Shown here: positions 1 through 6,612 of the stretch, piece after piece
Layout of the letters: each line of letters begins with the position of its first letter
Position numbering within the stretch: the stretch's first letter is position 1
From: Methanobacteriota archaeon
GTDB taxonomy: Archaea; Thermoplasmatota; Thermoplasmata; RBG-16-68-12
Length of the DNA: 48,495 nt
Direction of reading: 5' to 3'
NCBI GenBank assembly: GCA_005879065.1
Contig: VBLU01000083.1
Location: 1-48,495 of the forward strand
Translations under genes and position numbers: made by a program
Notes under the pieces: model-generated
Databases searched by the model: none
The model's input: only the letters and a program-made list of their open reading frames with translations
What the model was told of the DNA's origin: nothing

Positions 1-201
1 GGCCATTGCCATCCCCACGATACCGGGCATGGTCGCCACATTCGCGACTTGCTCCGGAGCCCGGTCTTGCCGGAGCTGGGGGATCATCGGCTGGTCCACG
101 AAGATGAGCCCGCTCGTCCGCATCTGCGGCTTGTAGGACCGTGGGATCTGGAACCGAAACGAGTCCACCTGTTCGAGAGGGCCGTTCCATCCGTCGACCA
201 T
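1..201 (-). CDS. rtcB: RtcB tRNA-splicing ligase, N-terminal part (runs off the window)
   Basis: RtcB joins 2',3'-cyclic phosphate or 3'-phosphate RNA ends to 5'-OH ends in tRNA splicing, using GTP and Mn2+. Only the first 67 residues are present. They begin MVDGWNGPLEQVD and continue with SYKPQMRTSGLIF and QVANVATMPGIVGMAMA, which follows the RtcB N-terminus closely (QVANVATLPGI is a family hallmark). The catalytic Cys/His manganese site lies outside the window. The ATG at 199-201 was chosen because a BoxA-like element on this strand (234-242) lies about 37 nt upstream. The gene diverges from the candidate ncRNA at 300. Confidence 0.9.
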   Translation of the reverse strand, partial: MVDGWNGPLEQVDSFRFQIPRSYKPQMRTSGLIFVDQPMIPQLRQDRAPEQVANVATMPGIVGMAMA

Positions 202-233
202 GGCACCGGGAGGGCCAACTAACGACCGAGCCC

Positions 234-242
234 ACATAAACG
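234..242 (-). promoter_or_regulatory. BoxA-like promoter of rtcB
   Basis: On the minus strand this reads CGTTTATGT, a TATA/BoxA-like element. Its centre is about 37 nt before the rtcB ATG, which would leave a 5' leader of roughly 10 nt. Confidence 0.5.
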
Positions 243-268
243 TTCTTGCGCCCTCGGAGGAATTCGCA

Positions 269-277
269 AAGTATATG
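269..277 (+). promoter_or_regulatory. BoxA-like promoter of the candidate ncRNA
   Basis: The plus strand reads AAGTATATG. A start of transcription about 27 nt downstream would fall near 300, just before the 12-bp terminal stem of the candidate RNA. No good reading frame follows it on the plus strand. Confidence 0.45.
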
Positions 278-299
278 CTCGACCCTGCCATCGTCTGTC

Positions 300-455
300 A
301 CGGGTTGGGACGAGCTCCGGTGCCGCTCCTCTCGGGCCGCTTTCCGGTGGGCATGGGCGGCCGGGATTCGCAGGCCGAGGACACCCCGGTTGAGGGGGAG
401 GGATCGGGACCTGCGGCTTCGCGAGCGTCCGGGGCTCGTCGCTTCCTTTTCTCCG
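300..455 (+). ncRNA. Candidate structured noncoding RNA, family unknown
   Basis: This gap between rtcB and the agmatinase gene has no convincing ORF but can fold into a closed multibranch structure. Bases 309-320 pair with 429-440 in a 12-bp stem (one G-U). Inside it, 335-340 pair with 357-362, and 369-374 plus 375-378 pair with 410-415 plus 404-407, topped by CCCC 384-387 with GGGG 395-398 and an asymmetric purine-rich internal loop. A BoxA lies about 27 nt upstream and a T-rich tract (CTTCCTTTTCTCC, 441-453 region) follows. I see no RNase P core (GAGGAAAGTC) or SRP helix-8 motif, so the family is unassigned. The fold was drawn by eye. Confidence 0.4.
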
Positions 456-483
456 GTTCTCACCAACAACGGTTTTAGGAATC

Positions 484-1359
484 TCAGCCGCGGGCCTCGT
501 CGATTGCCACGATCGCTTCCCGAATCAGGCGGGCGGCCAGCAACGCCGTCTGTCCGAAGTCCCAGGCGGGGCTCACTTCGTTCAGGTCCATGCCGACGAG
601 GTGCGGCGCCAGGATGCCGATCAGCTTCTTCACTTGCAGGGGGGAGAGACCGAACGGCTCGGGATTCCCGACGGCCGGTGCGTACGAGGGATCGATGCCG
701 TCCATGTCGACCGTGAGGTAAATCCGGTCGCGGTCAACCTCCTTCAGCGCGCGCTCGGCACCCGCTGCGATGCCGCGCTCATGGATGTCGAACACGCTCA
801 CGTACGTGAGGCCGAGCCGCTCCAGGTCCTCCCGTTCTTCCCGGCTGTACGACCGGACGCCCAGGTAGACGACATGCTCGACGCCGATGTGGTCCGCAAT
901 CCGACGTGCGCTACATGCGTGCGACCACGGATCGTCCAGGTAGGACTCTCGGAAGTCCAGATGGGCGTCGATCCCGATCACGCCGACGTCCTTCGGGAAG
1001 GCACGGACGACCGCGGGCGCGAGGCTGTGCTCCCCGCCGATCACGATCGGAATCTTTCCCGCACCGACGACTTCGGAGGCCATCTTGGTGACGCCGCCCA
1101 CCATCTCCGTTGTCGGTCCGAAGGCGGGCGTGTCGCCGAGGTCGGCCACGGGGACCTCGAGCAGGTCCCTCTGGTGGTCCATCATGAAGGTCTCGAAGTT
1201 GTACGAGGCCTCGCGGATCGCCCGAGGCGCGAATCGGGAGCCGCCGCGGAACGAGCAGGTGCGATCGTACGGAACGCCGAACAAGGCGATGCGGGCCGCG
1301 TCGTATTTCGCGACGGCGTCCGCGAAACGAGGCGCGGCCATCCGCGAGCGGAATCGCAT
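484..1359 (-). CDS. speB: Agmatinase / ureohydrolase
   Basis: Agmatinase hydrolyses agmatine to putrescine and urea for polyamine synthesis. The 291-residue length is normal for the arginase/agmatinase family. All Mn-binding motifs are present: GGEHS, the DAHLDFR-type second motif followed by SHAC, and the SVDMD-like motif seen here as TVDMDGIDPSYAPAVGNPEPFG. The C-terminus has DLNEVSP and GQTALLAARLI. The gene lies 24 nt after aIF5A on the same strand. In archaea agmatine or spermidine is tied to aIF5A modification (deoxyhypusine), so this pairing is functionally sensible. The exact substrate (agmatine versus another guanidino compound) is by homology only. Confidence 0.88.
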   Translation of the reverse strand: MRFRSRMAAPRFADAVAKYDAARIALFGVPYDRTCSFRGGSRFAPRAIREASYNFETFMMDHQRDLLEVPVADLGDTPAFGPTTEMVGGVTKMASEVVGAGKIPIVIGGEHSLAPAVVRAFPKDVGVIGIDAHLDFRESYLDDPWSHACSARRIADHIGVEHVVYLGVRSYSREEREDLERLGLTYVSVFDIHERGIAAGAERALKEVDRDRIYLTVDMDGIDPSYAPAVGNPEPFGLSPLQVKKLIGILAPHLVGMDLNEVSPAWDFGQTALLAARLIREAIVAIDEARG

Positions 1360-1383
1360 GGGCTTATTTGAGGACGAGCCCGG

Positions 1384-1770
1384 TCATTGCCAGGTCAGCT
1401 TCCGGCGGCCCAGGGCTTCCATGTACATGACCTCCTGGCCGGGCTGGAGCTTGCCCTGCAATTCCTCCGGCACGGGAAGTTCGAACGTCTGGTAGGTCGC
1501 GAGGTCCATGAGTTGCGCGACGTTCCCGTGCATCGAAAGGACTTGCGCCTTCCCCTTGTCAATCATCGGGATACGGACCTTGTGGGTGACGGGATGGACG
1601 ACCGATCGCTTCTGACCGTCGAAGAGGCCGACCACTTCGAGTCGGGCTTTCGCCTCGCCGTGTTTCCCCGGCTTCGACATCTGGATGCTGATGATCCGGC
1701 AAGGTTCGTCGTCGATGACCACGTACCGGTTCACCTTTAGCTCCCGAATCTCCGCCTGTTCCCACGACAT
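1384..1770 (-). CDS. eif5a: Translation factor aIF5A (hypusine-containing)
   Basis: aIF5A binds the ribosomal E/P site and relieves stalling at polyproline and similar sequences. The protein has 128 residues, the normal archaeal length. The hypusination loop is clear: [16 protein letters not shown], in which the Lys of PGKHG is the modified residue. The C-terminal OB domain follows ([34 protein letters not shown]). A BoxA-like CATTTTAAGG on the minus strand around 1803-1812 lies about 35 nt upstream of the ATG, so the gene probably has its own promoter besides read-through from nop5, 45 nt upstream. Confidence 0.95.
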   Translation of the reverse strand: MSWEQAEIRELKVNRYVVIDDEPCRIISIQMSKPGKHGEAKARLEVVGLFDGQKRSVVHPVTHKVRIPMIDKGKAQVLSMHGNVAQLMDLATYQTFELPVPEELQGKLQPGQEVMYMEALGRRKLTWQ

Positions 1771-1815
1771 CGCGATTCTCCTGCAGCGATAATGCCGGGT
1801 CCTTAAAATGTTTCC

Positions 1816-2886
1816 TTACTGACGCCGACCTTTCTTGGACCGGCGTTTGTTTCGCGTTCGATGACCGGTCGTCCGGGCCGGTCGTTCCGACTTCCGACGA
1901 CGGATTTCAATGACGGCGGAGTCGAGGCTGCGAAGGAGATCCGGCGCGATTCGTCGTTTCGTATATGCGTCCGCGCGCGCCGCCATCGCGATGCGTCCGG
2001 CGAGGGCACGGGCGATGGCACCGCGCTGCCACGTGGGCGCGCGATGGACGAGGGGATGCTGGAAGAGTACTCCGTGCTTCGGAGGTCGTGAGCCGGTCCG
2101 GAGATGTCGGAACAAGGCGCGCTCCGCGCCGAGAAGCTGCACGGTCCCCGCCGGAGCGCGGGCCAGGTCTTCGACGCTCCCCGCGAGCGTCACGAGTCGC
2201 GCGGCGATGATGGGCCCGGTGAGCTCCGAGACGTTCGGGGCCAGCTCTCGGACGGAGCGTTCCACGTACGCCTCGACCAACTTCCGTTCTCCCGCGACGT
2301 GCTTCGCGAGTCCCGCGAACGACTTCAATTCTTCCTCCTCGCGGTCGCCGAGTTCCGCACCGACGCTCTCTGCGGGAGCGATCGGCATCCGCTCACGGCG
2401 CCCATGGAGCGCAACGAGATCGATGTACGTCCCAGCGTCCACCATGGGCGCGAGTTCGGGGAAATGGAGGCCGTACCATTCGCGCAGGCGTTCGACGATC
2501 GCGTTCTCCTGTTCCTGGATTTCATCGAGCGCGCCCACCGCTTGGCGGAGATGGTCTTCCGGCCCGACCGCCTTCCGCATCCGGACCTTAGCGAGGAGGA
2601 CCATCGCATCATGGAGGAGGTCGCGGCCGTAGCCGAACGCCTCCGGATCGAGGAAAGGGGCCGCCTCCCGAGTGAGGTTGCCACCCGCGCGTTCGAGGCG
2701 CGGTTCCAGGACGAAGACGTCATCCGTCAGGGTCATGAGCTCCCGCTCTTCCGCGAGGACCTTCCAGTCGTCTACGAGGGCGAGGCGCTCCGCGAGTGGC
2801 TCCGCCGCTTTCGGAAAGAGTCGCTGCTCGACGACCTTGCCCTCGTCCAGGAGGAAGGAGCCGAACCAAGTCGTCAGGAGCAACAC
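1816..2886 (-). CDS. nop5: Nop5 (Nop56/58 family), C/D-box sRNP core protein
   Basis: Nop5 holds L7Ae, C/D-box sRNA and fibrillarin together in the archaeal 2'-O-methylation complex. The 356-residue protein has an N-terminal domain, a central coiled coil (about 105-215) and the NOP RNA-binding domain: APNVSELTGPIIAARLVTLAGS, then LFRHLRTGSRPPKHGVLFQHP and WQRGAIARALAGR. The C-terminal tail is rich in Arg and Lys (RRKSERP...KRRSKKGRRQ), as in many Nop5 proteins. The GTG start at 2884-2886 fits a leaderless mRNA because a BoxA-like CACTTTTACGG on this strand lies at about 2912-2922. The usual partner gene for fibrillarin is not adjacent. Confidence 0.93.
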   Translation of the reverse strand: MLLLTTWFGSFLLDEGKVVEQRLFPKAAEPLAERLALVDDWKVLAEERELMTLTDDVFVLEPRLERAGGNLTREAAPFLDPEAFGYGRDLLHDAMVLLAKVRMRKAVGPEDHLRQAVGALDEIQEQENAIVERLREWYGLHFPELAPMVDAGTYIDLVALHGRRERMPIAPAESVGAELGDREEEELKSFAGLAKHVAGERKLVEAYVERSVRELAPNVSELTGPIIAARLVTLAGSVEDLARAPAGTVQLLGAERALFRHLRTGSRPPKHGVLFQHPLVHRAPTWQRGAIARALAGRIAMAARADAYTKRRIAPDLLRSLDSAVIEIRRRKSERPARTTGHRTRNKRRSKKGRRQ

Positions 2887-2925
2887 GCGTGCGCGAAGGG
2901 GATGATTCCGTAAAAGTGTATGCGC

Positions 2926-3969
2926 TCAGCGGGACTTCTTCGCGGTCCCTTTCTTTCGCGGCGCCGCCGGCTTGTTCAACAGCCCTAGCTGGGACGGTTT
3001 TCGGATCCCGAACTCCGTGATGATCCCGGTAATGTACTTGGCCGGCGTGACGTCGAAGGCGGGGTTTCTCGCGGGGCTCTCTTTGGGAGCGATCGGCTGT
3101 CCGTCCAGATGAAGGACCTCCTGCGGCGACCGTTCCTCAATCGGAATCTTCGCCCCGGTGGCAAGGGTGAAGTCAATTGTGCTCGTCGGTGCCGCGACGT
3201 AGAACGGGACGTCGTTCTCTCGGGCAACGACCGCCTTTCCGTAGGTGCCAATCTTGTTTGCTGTGTCTCCGTTTGCAGCGATGCGATCCGCGCCGACCAG
3301 GACGAGGTCGACTTCTCCCCGGCCGAGGAAGTGACCGGCCGCCCCATCCGTGATGATCGCATGGTCGATTCCTTCCTGCAGGAGTTCCCACGACGTGAGC
3401 CGCGCACCCTGTAACCGGGGACGGGTTTCATCGACATACACGAAGAAACGCCGGCCCTGCTCTTTGGCGGCTCGCATCGGCGCCATGACCGTCCCATAGT
3501 CCACTGCCGCCAGGGCCCCGGCGTTGCAGTGCGTCAGGATCCGCGTCCCGTTCCGGATGAGCTTGGCCCCGCGTTTCCCGATGTTCCGGCAGCGGTCGAT
3601 GTCTTCCTGAGCGTACCGATCGGCGGCGGCGACCAAGTCGGTTCCGTTCGCGGAAGCCTTCGTCATGTAGTCGATCGCGACGAACAGGTCCTGTCCGGTC
3701 GGCCGTGTCTTCCGGAACCGATCACCGACCGCCTTCAGGTCGAGCCCTTGAAGGCCTGCTTGGGCCATCCCGTAGGCGGCCGTCGCACCGATCGCCGGTG
3801 CGCCACGGACTACCATGTCCTCGATTGCGACCGCGACGTCCTCAGCGTTCTTCGCCTCGTAGATTCGGAGATCGAACGGAAGGTACCGCTGGTCGATCAG
3901 CTTCACCATGCCGTCCTCGAGCCAAACCGTCCTCAGCTCCCGCACCGTGCCGTCGAGGGTGACGTGCAC
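2926..3969 (-). CDS. mtnA: S-methyl-5-thioribose-1-phosphate isomerase / eIF2B-like aldose-phosphate isomerase
   Basis: MtnA isomerises 5-methylthioribose-1-phosphate to the ribulose form in methionine salvage. In archaea, relatives act on ribose-1,5-bisphosphate. The 347-residue protein shows the family signatures RGAPAIGATAAYG, ILTHCNAGALA (with the catalytic Cys), VYVDETRPRLQGARLT, DLVLVGADRIAANGDTANKIGTYG (with the catalytic Asp) and PFYVAAPTSTID. The last 20 residues are a basic Lys/Arg tail. It starts 10 nt after the two small coiled-coil genes at 3980-4442, suggesting one transcript. No other salvage genes are seen here, so MtnA rather than the RuBP-pathway isomerase is a tentative choice. 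Confidence 0.85.
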   Translation of the reverse strand: MHVTLDGTVRELRTVWLEDGMVKLIDQRYLPFDLRIYEAKNAEDVAVAIEDMVVRGAPAIGATAAYGMAQAGLQGLDLKAVGDRFRKTRPTGQDLFVAIDYMTKASANGTDLVAAADRYAQEDIDRCRNIGKRGAKLIRNGTRILTHCNAGALAAVDYGTVMAPMRAAKEQGRRFFVYVDETRPRLQGARLTSWELLQEGIDHAIITDGAAGHFLGRGEVDLVLVGADRIAANGDTANKIGTYGKAVVARENDVPFYVAAPTSTIDFTLATGAKIPIEERSPQEVLHLDGQPIAPKESPARNPAFDVTPAKYITGIITEFGIRKPSQLGLLNKPAAPRKKGTAKKSR

Positions 3970-3979
3970 GAGGCCCCTC

Positions 3980-4213
3980 CTACGCCCGCCGGAGCGAAGA
4001 AAGAAGGCTCGAAAGTCCCGGTCGTCCCAGCTCCCGTTTCATCTCCCGGGTAAGAGAATCGTAGTACGCGACCTGCTGTTCGACCTTCACGAGCTCGTCG
4101 TCCAGGCGACGGCGTTCGTCGTCCACGCTCCGAAGCGCCTCGATGAGGCGTCGTTCGCGTTGTCGCCACCGCTCGATCTCGCGTTGCGTGGCCTGAGGCC
4201 CTGCCAGCGGCAT
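3980..4213 (-). CDS. Small coiled-coil protein, function unknown
   Basis: A 77-residue protein that is almost entirely charged coiled coil: RWRQRERRLIEAL, DDERRRLDDELVKVEQQVAYYD, then a short tail LSSLLSSLRRA. The ATG at 4211-4213 was chosen because it begins one nt after the stop codon of the upstream gene (4215-4217); an in-frame GTG or TTG further up would overlap that gene. It sits between a similar small coiled-coil gene and mtnA. I do not recognise the family. The two neighbours look like a pair of interacting helical proteins (inference). Confidence 0.6.
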   Translation of the reverse strand: MPLAGPQATQREIERWRQRERRLIEALRSVDDERRRLDDELVKVEQQVAYYDSLTREMKRELGRPGLSSLLSSLRRA

Positions 4214-4214
4214 C

Positions 4215-4442
4215 CTACCGCCCCGGTCCAATCGATGGAATCGTGGTGCCGGCCCGGGCCCCCAATTGCAGGTCGATGAGGACGCGGCCGTACTGGACGA
4301 TCTTGTTCCTCACGCCGTCCAGCTCCTTCTTCAGCAACGAGCGGCGCCGATCGAGCTGCCGGATCCGATCGTGGATCCGTTTGCGGCGCTCGCGCCATTT
4401 CTTCTGTTCTTCCAAGGCAAGGAGGACACCGGAGGGGTCCAT
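4215..4442 (-). CDS. Small basic coiled-coil protein, function unknown
   Basis: A 75-residue protein with a basic helical core (EEQKKWRERRKRIHDRI, RRRSLLKKELDGVRNKI) and a short Gly/Pro tail (IPSIGPGR). The ATG at 4440-4442 is preferred: a BoxA-like GGTTAAATAG on this strand at about 4470-4480 would start transcription near 4448. Another ATG at 4455-4457 is possible. The gene abuts the next one (1-nt gap), so the two are probably co-expressed. The family is not recognised. Confidence 0.58.
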   Translation of the reverse strand: MDPSGVLLALEEQKKWRERRKRIHDRIRQLDRRRSLLKKELDGVRNKIVQYGRVLIDLQLGARAGTTIPSIGPGR

Positions 4443-4495
4443 GGAGGCGTTTCTCATCAGATGGTCAGGACTATTTAACCGTGCTGTCGCCGCTG

Positions 4496-4801
4496 TCATT
4501 CCTCTTTGATCTGAGCACCGGGAATCACGTACTTGAAGAGATCGAAGAGATTCATCGCCTGGTTCACGAAGTCCCGGGCGATCCCATCTCCCGTGTCGAG
4601 TCCGAACACGAGTTCCAGGTCGTCGACCTTCCACACGCTCACCAAATTCGCAACGGTGCGCTGCGTCGCCGCCTCGCTCACGCGGAGTTTGCCAATCAGG
4701 TTCTCACCCTCCCGGGTCGTGGAGAGGGAGACCAAGAAACCGCGCCCTTGCAGCTGCTTTTTCGCGATCGTTGTCATTTCTGATTTGTCCTCCTTTGCCA
4801 T
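4496..4801 (-). CDS. Conserved-looking small protein, function unknown
   Basis: A 101-residue protein, start MAKEDKSEMTTIAKKQ. The ATG at 4799-4801 is supported by a good Shine-Dalgarno AGGAGG at 4811-4816, one of the few in this window, and by a BoxA-like CCTTTATTACC near 4834-4845. The predicted fold is mixed: GRGFLVSLSTTREGENLIGKLRV suggests beta strands, and ARDFVNQAMNLFDLFKYVIPG a C-terminal amphipathic helix. There is no signal peptide, Cys cluster or nucleotide motif. It is the first gene of the leftward group and diverges from the tRNA. The family is not recognised. Confidence 0.6.
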   Translation of the reverse strand: MAKEDKSEMTTIAKKQLQGRGFLVSLSTTREGENLIGKLRVSEAATQRTVANLVSVWKVDDLELVFGLDTGDGIARDFVNQAMNLFDLFKYVIPGAQIKEE

Positions 4802-4883
4802 CGAGGGTGCCTCCTGCGGAGCTATTCCGACCATCGGTAATAAAGGCTGTGAGAAGGGGCCGGGACGCGTCCGCCACGATGGA

Positions 4884-4892
4884 AATTTATAC
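4884..4892 (+). promoter_or_regulatory. BoxA promoter of tRNA-Val
   Basis: AATTTATAC lies with its centre about 29 nt before the mature 5' end of tRNA-Val, the usual spacing for an archaeal tRNA promoter. Confidence 0.6.
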
Positions 4893-4916
4893 CGCGGGGT
4901 GCGTTGCGCAGCCGTC

Positions 4917-4989
4917 GGGCTCGTGGTCTAGCGGTTATGACATCGCTCTCACACAGCGAAGGTCACCGGTTCGAATCCGGTCGAGCCCA
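4917..4989 (+). tRNA. tRNA-Val (anticodon CAC)
   Basis: A full cloverleaf of 73 nt without intron. The acceptor GGGCTCG (4917-4923) pairs perfectly with CGAGCCC (4982-4988), followed by discriminator A. The anticodon stem TCGCT/AGCGA encloses the loop CTCACAC, giving anticodon CAC for GUG codons. The T arm ACCGG-TTCGAAT-CCGGT is canonical, and the D arm has GTC/GAC with GG in the loop. CCA is not encoded. Confidence 0.97.
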
Positions 4990-5034
4990 TTGTTCCTCTT
5001 GGTCGCGGACGCCGGACCGCGAGACCGAACGAGT

Positions 5035-5355
5035 TCAATGTGCGACCGTCGCGGTGAGAGCCGCGACAAGCACGGCCACCAACGCGAGGCCGGCGAGCGG
5101 AATCAGGGCGAGCCACCGAGGCTCATATCGAAGATGCATGTAATATGCGACGACGAGGCTCGCTTTGATCGTCGACATGATCACGAGAAGGACGATTCGG
5201 AAGGTATGTTCGAGGACGGGGAAGTAACCGGGCGTGGTGATTGCGATTTCGAGTCCGGTGACCACAAAGAGTACCGCGAAGACCGGGATGTACGGTCGAC
5301 GCCGAATCGTCTCGCCGATCGCAGGGGCCTGTTTCGCTACGGCCGTTTCTGCCAG
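5035..5355 (-). CDS. coxD: Cytochrome c oxidase subunit IV (prokaryotic type), probable CTG start
   Basis: A small subunit of the haem-copper terminal oxidase, in the cytoplasmic membrane. The three hydrophobic stretches are YIPVFAVLFVVTGLEIAI, FRIVLLVIMSTIKASLVVAYYMH and ALIPLAGLALVAVLVAALTA. The motif KASLVVAYYMHLRYE with the MHL turn is typical of the COX4_pro/CtaF family. The first ATG or GTG in frame (5263-5265) would cut off the first membrane helix. A Shine-Dalgarno GAGGTGA (5363-5369, minus strand) sits 7 nt before an in-frame CTG (5353-5355). That start gives 106 residues, the normal length, so I use it. The gene lies just after coxC and was probably translated from the same mRNA. 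Confidence 0.8.
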   Translation of the reverse strand: MAETAVAKQAPAIGETIRRRPYIPVFAVLFVVTGLEIAITTPGYFPVLEHTFRIVLLVIMSTIKASLVVAYYMHLRYEPRWLALIPLAGLALVAVLVAALTATVAH

Positions 5356-5366
5356 GTGTCGTCACC

Positions 5367-6203
5367 TCAGACCAGATAGACGATCGTGAAGAGGAAGATC
5401 CACACGACGTCGACAAAGTGCCAATAGAGGCCGACGAGTTCGATGGCCTCGTGATTCTCCTTCGTGAATCCGCCCTTGAACGCCTTCCTCGTGACGTACG
5501 CCAGGGCGAGGACGCCCGCGGTCACGTGGGATCCATGGACGCCGGTCTGGGCATAGAACGCGGGACCGTACAGCGGGTTGACCCCGGACCCAAGCGGCGC
5601 GTGGGTGAAGGTGAGGCCCTCCCCGAAATACAGGTGCTGGTACTCGAAGGCCTGGATGCTAAGGAACGTGATTCCGAGGAGAAGCGTCGCGAGGAGGTAG
5701 AACCGGTGCTTCACTTTGTCGTCGCGCTCGATCGCGGCGAGCGCCTCGACCATCGTCAGGCTGCTGCAGATGAGAATGAACGTATTCAACCCGGTTAGGG
5801 GCACGTTCAGGATCTGGCCCGGGGTCGCCCACGGACCTTGGAACGTGGCCAAGCCCGGCGTCCCGGTCCTCAGGCGCAAGGTGAAGGACGAGCCGATGAT
5901 CGCCGAGAAGAACATGATTTCCGTCGCGAGGAACAACCAGGTGCCCAGCTTCCGCGCGCTGACCCGCGGGAACCGGGATTCGACCGATGTCGCGAGCCCG
6001 TAAAAGGCGCTCGACGGCTCCTGCATGTCCTGGTGGATCCATCCGCCGGCACCGCCGCCGAAGATCACTACGCCAACGAGGAGCATCGGGACGCTTGCGG
6101 ACACAATGCCGACATAACCGACGCCCATGCCGACCGCGATGATGACGGGCCAGGGGCTCCCGTGATGTTCCTCTTCTTCCCCGGCGGGCTCCGGATGCGC
6201 CAT
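5367..6203 (-). CDS. coxC: Cytochrome c oxidase subunit III
   Basis: Subunit III of an aa3-type oxidase, an integral membrane protein that stabilises the proton-pumping core and holds lipids. The 278-residue protein has seven or more hydrophobic helices. Recognisable blocks are KLGTWLFLATEIMFFSAIIG, LNTFILICSSLTMVEAL, TFLSIQAFEYQHLYF, FYAQTGVHGSHVTAGVLAL and VGLYWHFVDVVWIFLFTIVYLV, the last being the family's C-terminal signature. An extra pair of helices precedes the core (WPVIIAVGMGVGYVGIV, MLLVGVVIFGGGAGGWI). Subunits I and II are not within the window on this side. The organism therefore respires oxygen (inference). Confidence 0.93.
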   Translation of the reverse strand: MAHPEPAGEEEEHHGSPWPVIIAVGMGVGYVGIVSASVPMLLVGVVIFGGGAGGWIHQDMQEPSSAFYGLATSVESRFPRVSARKLGTWLFLATEIMFFSAIIGSSFTLRLRTGTPGLATFQGPWATPGQILNVPLTGLNTFILICSSLTMVEALAAIERDDKVKHRFYLLATLLLGITFLSIQAFEYQHLYFGEGLTFTHAPLGSGVNPLYGPAFYAQTGVHGSHVTAGVLALAYVTRKAFKGGFTKENHEAIELVGLYWHFVDVVWIFLFTIVYLV

Positions 6204-6236
6204 CCGCCTCGTTCCGCCGTCGTGGATAAGCCGGGC

Positions 6237-6245
6237 CGCTATAAC
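6237..6245 (-). promoter_or_regulatory. BoxA-like promoter of coxC
   Basis: The minus strand reads TGTTATAGC about 38 nt before the coxC ATG at 6203, giving a predicted leader of about 10 nt. It would drive both coxC and coxD. Confidence 0.45.
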
Positions 6246-6272
6246 ATCTTCGGTTTCCCATCCGAATGAAGT

Positions 6273-6545
6273 TCAGTTCGGACGGAACACCCAGGGATCA
6301 TGGGCGAGGCTCAGGAACAAGTCGCGGGATTTCGACCACTCGATGAGCCAGTTCGGGACGGGAATTCGAGGCCCCTCGGGACGAAATCGCATGGGAAATG
6401 CGTTCTTCGCGAGGGGGATAAAAGCATCGACGCTCGTGCTGATTCCAATTCCCAGGAGATAGAACGCACCCTCCGTCGAAACGGATCGGGACAGCGGCGC
6501 TCCGCCGATGCTTGTCAATGCCGCGACGGCCGCGATTCCGAACAT
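6273..6545 (-). CDS. Small membrane protein near oxidase genes, unknown
   Basis: A 90-residue protein with two predicted membrane segments, FGIAAVAALTSIGG and GAFYLLGIGISTSVDAFIPLA, then a hydrophilic tail with several Trp and Pro residues (PVPNWLIEWSKSRD, HDPWVF). The ATG at 6543-6545 lies 28 nt from a BoxA on this strand (6568-6577), the leaderless spacing seen across this window. It is encoded directly upstream of coxC on the same strand, so a role as an accessory oxidase subunit is possible but not shown. The family is not recognised. Confidence 0.5.
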   Translation of the reverse strand: MFGIAAVAALTSIGGAPLSRSVSTEGAFYLLGIGISTSVDAFIPLAKNAFPMRFRPEGPRIPVPNWLIEWSKSRDLFLSLAHDPWVFRPN

Positions 6546-6567
6546 TGGTTGGTATGCACCGACGAAA

Positions 6568-6577
6568 CGGCTTATAG
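6568..6577. promoter_or_regulatory. Shared bidirectional BoxA
   Basis: GGCTTATAGT reads as a TATA element on plus and as ACTATAAGCC on minus. Minus: 28 nt to the ATG of the small membrane protein. Plus: predicted start near 6600, just before the ATG of the GTPase. One TATA element may serve both genes. Confidence 0.45.
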
Positions 6578-6612
6578 TCGAGGCTCGAATGGAGGAGTCG
6601 TCCTGGATTTCG

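Noticed and set aside
200..716. Plus-strand ORFs over the rtcB promoter and ncRNA region
   Set aside because: Arg/Pro/Ser-rich translations without family resemblance; one is antisense to the agmatinase gene.
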